Part shown: piece by piece, positions 20,737 through 29,646 of the stretch
Layout of the letters: each line of letters begins with the position of its first letter
Position numbering within the stretch: the first letter of the stretch is position 1
Assembly: GCA_019648995.1 (NCBI GenBank)
Contig: BLXT01007705.1
Coordinates: forward strand, 1,362,150-1,391,795
Reading direction: 5' to 3'
From: Plakobranchus ocellatus
Taxonomy: Eukaryota; Mollusca; Gastropoda; Plakobranchidae
DNA length: 29,646 nt
Program-made: the position numbers and the translations under genes
Notes under the pieces: model-generated
What the model was told of the DNA's origin: nothing
What the model saw: only the letters and a program-made list of their open reading frames with translations
Database searches by the model: none

Positions 20737-21080
20737 CAAAGAAAATACTTACAAATCCGATTCCAATTTTAAAGACATAGGAAAAAAAATAAGAAAAACA
20801 ATTTTCAATTGGATTTTATGTACAAGCTTGCATTTATATACATCTATTACAGTAACTTAGAAGAAGTATGTGGGTGGTCATAGAAAAAACATTATCACAC
20901 AACATTCATTGGCTATAGAGTCAAAAAAGATTAAGAGAAGATAAAAATTACTTTTATTTGCTTCCTGATCAAACAAAATCACCTTTACTAAAGTAAATTC
21001 AAAGCATAATTATGCAGTTTAGCTGATAAATTTTCTTTACCCTGAAATCATTTTAAAAGATGTAAACTTGTGGTATTGAT

Positions 21081-21092
21081 NNGGGGGGGGGG
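21081..21092. other. Two undetermined bases followed by a G10 run
   Basis: NN at 21081-21082 directly precedes ten G (21083-21092) in otherwise AT-rich sequence. Likely a polished homopolymer or small gap in the assembly. Confidence 0.9.
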
Positions 21093-23097
21093 TCTTTTAG
21101 CAGATTTTAAACTTAACCCAAGAAGTGGCAGGGATTGATATTTCTGATTTTGTAGTGGGAAAAAAAGGATATTCACTTTTCAATACAATGTGTCCCACCA
21201 CAATCAAATGTACTAGTTTTACTTTATATTGACACCTCTATAGGGTTAACATTTTGTTCTCGATGATGCCAAAGTGCACACAAGCAATGATAAGGTGAAG
21301 GCTCATACTGAACAAGGCTCTCCTTGCAAAGATTTATCCTTAACAAACAGTCAAAAGTAGTAGAAGTGATAATGATAGAACCATTAGAACATTAAAGAAA
21401 AAGAATTCTGATAAATTTAAACCACAATGATAAAAAACATTTTGCAGAAAAAATTGAATCTTAGATAGATGTGCCAAGTAGCTTTTAAAAGACCGAAAAG
21501 CACAGGTTATTTTAAAGGAATTTGATTCGTTGTGATGAATAAGTCAACATGAAGGCAAATGTCATTAATGAGTGCTTTGCCTTCAAAATCTTATCAAATT
21601 ATTACTTTGTAATCTACTTACTAATTGTGTCATGAACATGGTCTGAATTTGTTAAATATTTCACATAATATCTGTGGCAAATTCAGAAAACCCATCACAT
21701 CTCGCCATATATTTATGTGATGTGCTTACTATATTGTATTCCATATTCATTTGTCTGAATGTCAAAATCTGAATGTATTTGATATCTCAATTAGAACTGA
21801 AGGTATGGAATTTCGAAAAGAAAATAACGCAAAAGTGAAAACCTTATTCTTGACTTAACAACAGCCTAGTCTTTTCTTGGCCCACTTCCAGCTCTGAAGA
21901 TTTGCCATCATCTATGTAGTAATGTATTGATAATAAAATTAACAACAGTTTCAACAACAGTCATATAGATGCTGGTGAAATTAAACATTACTATCGTAAT
22001 TATTTTAAGACAACATACATAAAAACATGCCTAGAGAGCAGTTTTAAGTCACACTTTGAATATTTTTAATCATCGAAATAGCATGAAATTTCTTTCTCTG
22101 TGATTCTGAACAATGGGTATTGGATAGAGCTATGTTGATTTAAAGCCAAGGTATGGGATTTAACACTTTTTGAAAAAGCATTTTTAAGACAGGGAAAGAA
22201 CATTTTTTTCAAAAGTTTGAAATGGGAAATGCAACTCATTAAGACTTCGTCTCATACATAATAGATAAAAGCTGTAGGAGGAAGAGATATACATATTTAC
22301 AAAACATTATTAAGATTATGAAATACCTATTAAAGTAGGCAATGAATACATAAATCATTAGAGTCTATACTAGTTTGCCATAACATTAAGAAATTAAGAA
22401 AAAATTTCCAACAAACCTGACTTTTTTTTTCTTTAACCAAGCAAATATGAACTATACTATTACCTGCAATTAATTAATGTGTCTGAAGAATTCCATGAGC
22501 ATAGCATTTTTAAAAACTGGTTTGTCCTAGTAATTTACATCAAATAGCCAAACCTATTCACTCAATGTTTCTGCAATTGTTAGTTTCCTTTTAGGTGAAA
22601 GGGGCTGCTTACCACCTCAGCAATCTAAAACTTTAGCCTCAATCATTATCAGTGAGGCCAGAACTGAAGCAAAGACATATAGATTATTGTGCATAAACCC
22701 AAAACAAAGAAAGGGGAGTCAAGTGAACAAATTTAGTAAAAAAAAAATCCCAAAAATATTTAGCTGCAGTTTACCTTTGATTTATGAAGAGTGCTGGGTA
22801 ACTTTCATTTATATTTTTTTTTTAATTTTCAAAAATTGTATCAAAAGCATCAATAAAGAAGTGCCTGACCGAAGTCCTTCTCTTTGATGAAATAGTAAAT
22901 ATTACAAAATTATGCAAAAAGAACATGCAAATAATGCTTCTATTTTGAAAAAAAATTAAATGCCAACACTTCCCAAAAGTAAACAAACTCTACATAATTC
23001 TGTTGTGTCTCCACATCTAGCATTGCACCTCAGTATTGAAATGCAGAAAATCCAAGATATTTGACAGCTGTGCGATTGCAAAAGTACATACACAAAC

Positions 23098-23114
23098 TAT
23101 CTCTCTCTCTCTTT
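23098..23114. repeat. Short (TC)n tract
   Basis: TC dinucleotides in the downstream region of the - strand gene. Confidence 0.85.
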
Positions 23115-23714
23115 CAAGTATACATATGTACCCGGTCTGTGAACTTAAAAATAAGCATACATTTACTACATCTATAATGATTGAATGAATACAGGATTGC
23201 ATTGCTTTGTGCTAAAATGGTGATTACAGGATTATGAAATAAACTGATTGTGATTGTAACATAAATCTTGTAAAAAGAGGAAAAAAAATATGAATGTACA
23301 TCTTCAGAGATTTTTTTCATCCTTTAAATCATTTTAAAACATGGACAAAGTATTGGAACAAAAAATGTAATATAAAGTGTAACTTTATTCACTGATCTAA
23401 GCAAAAGATAAAAAACAAAAATTCAGCAGTTAATACAGAAAGGAGCCATATTTCTCAGCGATGAAGCTAAAAATTGGTGCCATATAAAAATGCCTGAGGG
23501 AAGCACACAGAAAATGCTCATACCTACCCAAGTTTCTTTTTTATTTTATTTTTTTTTTTCGGCCAACAACAACAAAAAAGAGCAAACAATATAATTTACA
23601 AAGGTTTACATTTGAAACAAAACTAAATGAAGGAGTATAATAGCTTAAACTAAACTGACACTGAGCAAAAAATAAAGACAAATAGAACACATTATAATCG
23701 AGGTATGTTGAAAA

Positions 23715-24400
23715 ATAATATTCTTTTTGTATCATCATCATTATTAGGTACCTCGTCATTGGCGATCATGTTCCTCCACTCAAACCTATTCTCAGTTAAC
23801 CTTATAAAGTTGTTATTGCTACCCTTGCCTACTGCCCATGACTTAAGACTTTCAATAAAAGTTATTCTCTGTCTACCTCTACTGCATTTGCCTTCAATCT
23901 TTCCAGTGATTACTAAGTGTTCTAAATCTTTGTGTCGGCAAATATGGCCTAAAAACTGTAGTTGCCTCTGTCTCATGGTTTTAATTACTGATCGCTTGAG
24001 ATTAGCCTCTTTCAGTACCAATTCATTTGACTTTTTTTTTCTGTCCATGATATCCTCATCATTCTTCTGATAAACCACATCTCTACTGCTTCTAGATTTT
24101 TCTCTGTTCCCTTGTTTATTGTCCAACACTCACTACCATACATAAGTATTGACCATACATATGTTTAAATTACCGCTATTTTTGGTTTTCATATTTATAC
24201 TTCTATTAGCCAGTATTGGTTTCATTTTTTGGAATGCATCTTTGGCCATGGCTAATCTTTTACTTACTTCACTTGTGCATCTGCCATCTGATGTTATCAA
24301 GTAACCTGGATATTTGAATTTTTTTGACTTTTTGTATAATGAACATAAAAGATACTTTCTTTCAAATTCTGCTATATAAGCTATGTTTGCACAAGTATTT
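23715..24400 (-). mobile_element. Non-LTR retrotransposon (LINE) 3' end, RT C-terminal region, copy 3
   Basis: On the - strand, 24400-24150 encodes FKYPGYLITSDGRCTSEVSK and MAKDAFQKMKPILANRSINM. After a frame break, 24120-23750 encodes RQRQLQFLGHICRHKDLEHL, GKIEGKCSRGRQRITFIESL and ENRFEWRNMIAND. These follow the order of the thumb and C-terminal region of reverse transcriptases in invertebrate non-LTR elements (GH..R, GKxxRGRxR and WRxMIAN motifs). The 3' end has a GAT-rich tail (23735-23747), like the short tandem tails of some LINE clades. Endonuclease and RT catalytic parts are absent, so it is 5'-truncated and dead. Clade not assigned. Closest relatives here: copies at 9401 and 10258. 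Confidence 0.85.
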
Positions 24401-25035
24401 CCCATGACCCTAGTCAATGAGTTAAGGTATATAAAACAATCTACACCTTAATCTTAATAATTGATGGCTTATGTTCTCTCTATGGAGCACTATAAAAAAC
24501 TAATGATTTGAAGTAATAAAGTCTGCATTAAACAATGTTTTTCATGTACCATATAAAAACTACATTAAGGCTAAGTCTCAAAGCAATTCAAGATCTCTTC
24601 TTTCTATTAAATGTTTGAATTGAAAATTGAATGTACCTTTTGGTTTAAAGTTAATGAAATAAAAAGTCGGTCATAAATGTCCTTCTCAATGCTCACAGTC
24701 TTCACAATCAAGCATCTTTTGTACAAATCAAAGGTGGGAACAAAAGTAGACTGATTATTCGATGAAACAAAAAAATGGCACAAATGATCAAAATGCTTTC
24801 AGATCAAGGCAAGAGAAAAGCTGACGAAAAAAATATGTAAATATCAAATAAAACTGCTTCTGGTAACAATAGAATGACTGTGTAATGCCCACGGACTACA
24901 GTTATGTAAAAGTGAATAGTCAATTGTAGTTACATGCATGCTAATGCTCAAAGGCAGTTCGATTAACGTCCATTGGTTCCTATTTTATATGTAATTTAAA
25001 TCAAATAACTGTTGTTAATCTTTTAATGAAACCCT

Positions 25036-25041
25036 TTTATT
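25036..25041 (-). terminator. Candidate proximal poly(A) signal of the - strand gene
   Basis: TTTATT on + is AATAAA on -, the first exact hexamer I find about 1.4 kb beyond the TMEM86 stop. The downstream GU-rich element is weak. Confidence 0.3.
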
Positions 25042-25701
25042 GAGAATCATTTTCCTCATCCTCTCTTCAAAATAAACCATTTATATTTTCGTCACACTGC
25101 AGACCTCAGCCCTGGAGTCACATACAATAAAATGTGTAGAAGGACGAATCGTAAAATTGAAACAGAAAAAATCCATGTAAAAAGAAACAAAAAAAAAAAA
25201 AAACAAAAAAAAACCCCTACTAAAAATGGACAACAGATCACAATAGAACACAATGCCATGGTATTGGTTAAGGATTCATAATGGTCATATATGTATTGAT
25301 AAACTCAGAAAACAACAAAAAGAGTGATTTTTAAAGATGATTTCAAAAATCTAAAAAATAAAACAAAAAAACAAAAAAAAAACCCAATAAAATGGACCAA
25401 AAAAGGCAATAAGCAATAATAACCATGGTATTGTTTAAACAGAGCAGTATTTACTGGTTGAAAACACTTTATACGATGACAAGAAAAGGAAACCAAAAAG
25501 AGTATTTGCACCTGCATGTAAGTTGTTAAAGCATGGAAAAACTTTATGAAGCATTGCAGTATCGTATGCATGGAGAAAAATCTCAGTTTGGCTACAAGTG
25601 TGGAGAAAATCATAAAAACCTTGATGGCTTTGTGACTACCACTGACAGTTTAGCTGACTTTGTCACATGATGAATCACAAAGGTCATATTACATTCAAGC
25701 C

Positions 25702-25766
<65 letters not shown>
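25702..25766. repeat. (AAT)n microsatellite
   Basis: About 21 perfect ATA/AAT trinucleotide units. Confidence 0.97.
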
Positions 25767-25768
<2 letters not shown>

Positions 25769-26447
25769 GCATGGCTATTTCACGTACGAATTGTTCATTC
25801 TTGATCTCATAAAAGCACCATCATAAAAAAAAGAGGGTGACAGTGATACATAATGTGCATCTAAGGGTCATTAATGCTATGAATGTAAACTGAAAACTCT
25901 GTGTGTCCTTGGTCAACACGATTGGCAGCTCATTTGGATAAATGAATCACTTAACCCAAATGTGAACAAAAAACAAGCTAACAAAGCAAATAAAACTATT
26001 CAAACTTGGCCATTTTATGATACTATGATTTCTGGCAGTTTAGAAGGGGGATGGATAAATAAACAACTTATTATTTATATAATAATTACTTCCTGATATC
26101 CACACAAGCTATTGCCCCAATCTAATTCAAAGCAAACAGGCAGCCAAAAGGCAAAGATTCTGAATTGTTTCATTCCAATTCTTAGGCACAGGAATACACC
26201 TTATTATGTAACTCTTCGATACTCTCTACACCTATCCTTCTTCTCTCTCTCTCACTAATTGCCTATTGCCTCAAGATGTCAACAAAAGAGAAAAAGAGAG
26301 CAGTTTGCATCCTCATCCTGCAGTTTTACAAAAGATGTAGAATGAGGACACTTCTATGAAAAGTAAAGAATGGATATAGTTGTTTTTACTCCCTTTTCAT
26401 TGATTCCTTGTCTAACAAACATTGTGTTGGCCATTAACCAGATATCA

Positions 26448-27149
26448 CTATTGGTCATTTTGTACCCGGATAAGTTCATCTGCTTGACTGTCGACGACTG
26501 ATAGGGAGATGCCAAATTGGGCGGCGTAATAAGTCAGCATGATGATCTGATGGGCGCACGGCACGGGCACAGCAAACATGTTGATTGCAATAACCAAGTC
26601 AGAGATCATGAAGCAGACTGCACCCACGCAGCCACACAGCTTGGTCCAGGTCCACAGGTCGTCGTAGATCTCCACACGGGCCACAGCCCGCCAAGCCATG
26701 GTGCAGATGAGGGTCATGTACAGCGGCGCTAGCACAACCATCATGCCGGACAGGTACTGCTGCAGGTAGGAATACACCAGCACGCCGATAGTGAGGAAGA
26801 CGAGGCCAGGTTTGGGCTTCAGAGGTTTCCAGCCGAATGCCCGTGCGTACATGGTCTGGGCGATGGCAAAACTGAGCAGGCCGAGCTCAAAGTTGCGGAA
26901 AGAGTGCTTCCACACGAGAAAAATGTCACCCAATGTGGAGAAGATGAGGCCGGTGAGGATACGGCGCGAGTAACGGTAGTACTCGTCCAAACTCATGCCA
27001 TGCAACAGGACAAATGCCATAAGGGAGAGCACAGGCAGGCATTTCACCACGCAGAAGAACACCGAACTGCGCTCCTCCTGGCCGAACAGCACAAAAAATA
27101 TAGCGACAGTTTTAAAGAAGGGCACGAGCTTTGGCCCAACACTCTTCAG
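26448..27149 (-). CDS. TMEM86: TMEM86 main coding exon (residues 6-238 and stop)
   Basis: 702 bp, open throughout, ending at TAG 26450-26448. The acceptor is on the - strand after a clear pyrimidine tract (TTTCTTTCTCCCCATCACAG), AG at 27151-27150. Much richer in GC, including third positions, than its surroundings and than the tetraspanin exons. Overlapping + strand frames here are shadows. Confidence 0.95.
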   Translation of the reverse strand: MKSVGPKLVPFFKTVAIFFVLFGQEERSSVFFCVVKCLPVLSLMAFVLLHGMSLDEYYRYSRRILTGLIFSTLGDIFLVWKHSFRNFELGLLSFAIAQTMYARAFGWKPLKPKPGLVFLTIGVLVYSYLQQYLSGMMVVLAPLYMTLICTMAWRAVARVEIYDDLWTWTKLCGCVGAVCFMISDLVIAINMFAVPVPCAHQIIMLTYYAAQFGISLSVVDSQADELIRVQNDQ

Positions 27150-28538
27150 CTGTGATGGGGAGAAAGAAAAAGAAAAAAGATATCGATGAGATTCATATCT
27201 TGATAGTTACATTACAAGTACAAGCTAGATATAGATGACGCTACGATTTAGAAGAAAAAAAAGCATCAGAACAGTCACGGTAAGGAAAACGAAAGATACC
27301 AACGAAAACTGCAGAAAAATCGTATAAAATGTGAATTTGTAACGATGCAAAGGTTATATATGTTACAGAAATTGATCTGATGGAAGCACAGATATTATCG
27401 ATAAAGCAATAATGATGCGACATTTTCAAATCCACAAGGGACGGCCCCTATTTAAGGATATATTATAAAAAAAAAAAGCTGTAGGTGAGACTGGTGAGTT
27501 ATAAAAGCAAACTCTTCCAGTGCAAATGAAGTTTTATCAGCACAGAAAAAGAATTAAAAAAAAAAAAAGGCAGCCTCTATGACACGGAAGTGATGATTTT
27601 TTTCCTGACCTTCAGCGAATATAGCTTTTAGTACTTAAAACGTCAAAAGCTATAATATTATTCATGCAAACTTCAAGGACTGTAAATACAGTTAATATGG
27701 CCTCATTTGCATACTTTAAAAAAAAAAAAAAAAAAAAGGTATACAGGATATTAGGGAAGCAACTATAACTGCGCTTTTATTTGATAATGCACATAAAATA
27801 CGCCATCACTTGTGCAAAATAATAAAAACAAGAAGAACAAATAAAAATGAAATCATAAAACAGAATATCGATAAAGCAACAGACAGAAAATACAATTATT
27901 TTATTGAAAAAAAAAATACAAGTATCATTTGAATTTCAATATACAAAGCGTGTAATAAATTGGCTGGTTGTCATGACCAATGTAGGTATTGATTTTACAT
28001 TTAAATTCGAAATAATACGCATGACGAAATAAAAGACAGAACAAAAGATATATAAAACAAATGTGGCGAACTTAATAGACCTATAAAAAAGTTGCACAAT
28101 TCATACGTTCGATATAAACCAGTTTTACGACTACTACAAGTCCTCAAATAATCGACGCCATGACAATTATGTGATGTTGATATCACGTTACACAGAATTT
28201 GAAAGTCAAATGAAAGGAAAAAAACTTAAGCACCACGTGGAGTAGCATACCGGTAAATATTCATTACAAAAAAAACAAAAAAACACACCACTAAGAGCCA
28301 TTTCTTTGTATTTAGTGTAGATGTAGATCTCCACCACATTTACATTTATCCTCATTCGGCAATGTTTTTAAAGTCAAGGATTTCTTTCCTGGCAAAATTT
28401 AAACTTGGCTCGAAAGGACATCTACCTTCAGACAAACATAGTAATGCCTAATAAACATTTCTCTACTGACTTCCTTCCCTCGCTCTTCTCTCTCTCTCTC
28501 TCACACACACACTATGTATGTGTGTGTATATATGTATA

Positions 28539-28602
<64 letters not shown>

Positions 28603-29610
28603 CACCCACACCTGAAAATGAGAAAGGGCAGAAAGTCAGGTTAAGTCATTTCATGGCTTGACTGAGAAATATATCTCATAATTCATGGTCAATATTAACA
28701 GCATTTAAATGTATTGTCCCATTCGCACCCACCTCATGTTTGTCTTTTTCCTTGTAAACCAACCCGTACCTATGTGCATTATCGTTAGATCCCTATAAAT
28801 AATGGGCAAATGCTTTATAAGTTATACGCATATAAATTTATTTTATTATCGTCCAGAATTGAACCTCAAAGAGGGCAAAGCTAGTTAAAGTCTGAAAGAT
28901 TCTCGTATAAAGTAGCTGATCCCGAAGAGACCGTTAGACAAAAGTCTTGCCTTGGCAACTCTTTCAAGGCTGCTTTTATTATTATTCCTACAAGATATTA
29001 GATAATACGGTGTTCATTCTGATGTACAACACAGACAGGCTGTAGGGGAGCTGCATTTTTTTTAGCCGAAGTTAGTGGGGTTATCGACCCTTGAATAAAC
29101 GGCGTTGCGAAAAGCCAGGGCTTAGTCAGCCAGTTATTACTTAATACTTGCCGGAAAAATTAAAATTAACAGGATTTCAACAACAGCCGGAAATGTTTTT
29201 ACAACTATCATATTTATTTTGATGCTCACAGGTCATAATAATTTTTTACTTTTTACTTTAAATCAACCCAAAGCACACTTTGCCAGAAATTTGGCGATCT
29301 ATTGGTTATTGTCCGTATTACTATGTACTCATTTTATTGAGTCCGATTCTTCCAAATCCCACCATTGGCAGAAAAGAAACTGAACTTTCACAACCGTGCA
29401 TATGATAAAAACGTCATGTATTCTGATCACCATGTTTTAAAGACTTGTATTCGTCACATCTCAATGCACATTTGATTTTTTGTTTTCCCTTCTTGACGAC
29501 ATTCGCATCATGCAAAATTATGGACGAATACTTATTTAGAATTGTTCATATGTTAGGGGCCTTGGTATTAAATGGTACTTCAGCCTTTCTCTTACCTTAC
29601 CCCTCCGCAT
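26448..29610 (-). CDS. TMEM86: Lysoplasmalogenase, TMEM86/YhhN family, two coding exons, 238 aa
   Basis: A multi-pass membrane enzyme. Family members hydrolyse the vinyl-ether bond of lysoplasmalogens to a fatty aldehyde and a glycerophospho-base, in ether-lipid turnover, usually in internal membranes. Joined exons on the - strand: 29610-29596 and 27149-26448. The N-terminus reads SVGPKLVPFFKT, like the GPKLVPFFK start of animal TMEM86 proteins. Family features follow: KCLPVLSL (41-48), GLIFSTLGDIFLVW (72-85), YARAFGW (106-112), AWRAVAR (157-163), FMISDLVIAINMF (185-197) and TYYAAQFGISLS (211-222). The conserved Asp80 and Asp189 are present. Length agrees with animal homologues, about 240 residues. 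A GTG at 27125 is internal, not the start. TMEM86A versus B cannot be told. Confidence 0.9.
27150..29595 (-). other. TMEM86 intron 1
   Basis: 2446 bp between the inferred donor (GTAAGA at 29595) and acceptor (AG at 27150). A-rich on +, with a 21-A run (27718-27738) and a compound microsatellite (28487-28612). No further exon or known mobile element seen. Confidence 0.6.
28487..28612. repeat. Compound (TC)n(AC)n(TG)n(TA)n microsatellite
   Basis: TC repeats (28487-28501), AC repeats (28502-28512), mixed TATG/TG, then about 26 TA units (to about 28598) ending in CATACAC. A self-complementary, instability-prone tract. Confidence 0.95.
29596..29610 (-). CDS. TMEM86: TMEM86 first coding exon (residues 1-5), inferred
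   Basis: On the - strand, ATG (29610-29608) CGG AGG GGT AAG is followed by a consensus donor GTAAGA at 29595. Joining it to the exon at 27149 keeps frame and yields MRRGKLKSVGPK, close to the short N-termini of animal TMEM86. An earlier GT (at 29600) would shift frame. A at -3 of the ATG is favourable. No in-frame stop lies between the ATG and the window edge (29646), so an earlier start outside the window is possible. Confidence 0.55.
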
Positions 29611-29646
29611 ACTAAACTCGCTCCCACCACGTTTTTCAGATCCTCT

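Larger units (their letters stand above)
20201..26447 (-). other. TMEM86 3' UTR and/or intergenic DNA, no coding exon seen
   Basis: About 6.2 kb, A-rich on + (T-rich on -), consistent with being downstream of a - strand gene. Apart from the LINE copy at 23715-24400, the AAT repeat, the N/G run at 21081 and short TC runs, no gene or RNA is recognised. Candidate - strand poly(A) signals are at 25036-25041 and 20727-20736. The border with the + strand gene's downstream DNA is placed by composition only. Confidence 0.45.

Noticed and set aside
23705-24070. 121-codon + strand protein
   Set aside because: It is the antisense of the LINE reverse-transcriptase remnant.
25702-25766. CRISPR-like or minisatellite array
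   Set aside because: Pure AAT trinucleotide repeat without spacers.
27123-27125. GTG as the start codon of the TMEM86 protein
   Set aside because: The frame and family similarity continue upstream (SVGPKLV) to a good acceptor at 27150; it encodes an internal Val.
26517-27189. Several + strand frames opposite TMEM86
   Set aside because: They are antisense shadows of a GC-rich exon with clear YhhN motifs on the - strand.
28405-28644. 79-codon frame with Tyr-Ile repeats
   Set aside because: It translates the TA microsatellite.
1-29646. A novel multi-gene system such as a defence island or biosynthetic cluster
   Set aside because: Both strands were read; only two ordinary animal genes and decayed repeats are supported, with no clustered accessory genes.

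Overview
This is eukaryotic nuclear DNA from an animal. It is AT-rich, has spliced protein genes with consensus GT-AG junctions, long introns, tRNA-derived SINE-like repeats, decayed non-LTR retrotransposon ends and many microsatellites. The repeats and codon context suggest an invertebrate, possibly a mollusc or other lophotrochozoan, but nothing seen here fixes the taxon. No bacterial operon, CRISPR array, phage or defence island is present.

Two genes can be supported, arranged tail to tail. The first, on the + strand (about 1-14,000 plus a 3' UTR), is a tetraspanin. A probable non-coding first exon at the left edge is followed by eight coding exons (3490-3546, 4906-5097, 5974-6048, 7951-8049, 9097-9253, 11007-11164, 12817-12900, 13670-13786). 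They join in one open frame of 312 residues with four membrane segments and a six-cysteine large extracellular loop. The second, on the - strand (29610-26448), is a lysoplasmalogenase of the TMEM86/YhhN family. A tiny first exon at the right edge joins one large exon holding nearly all of the protein.

By region: 1-124 is a CpG-rich leader exon. Positions 125-3483 are a repeat-rich first intron with two inverted copies of one SINE-like family, another tRNA-like SINE, a 61-bp tandem duplication and a long CT tract. From 3484 to 13786 lie the tetraspanin exons and introns, with two 3' fragments of one LINE family in intron 5, one of them folded back on itself. From 13787 to about 20,200 the sequence is T-rich, without exons, and probably tetraspanin 3' UTR or downstream DNA. 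From about 20,200 to 26,447 it is A-rich on +, probably 3' UTR or downstream DNA of the - strand gene, with a third, longer LINE copy at 23.7-24.4 kb and an AAT microsatellite. From 27150 to 29595 lies the only TMEM86 intron, with a compound TC/AC/TA microsatellite.

The two genes have no evident functional link: one encodes a membrane-organising scaffold, the other an enzyme of ether-lipid turnover. The points most worth checking are an overlapping upstream ORF in the tetraspanin leader, a CCA in place of the usual CCG loop motif, the fold-back LINE fragment, and the contrast in base composition of the TMEM86 exon.
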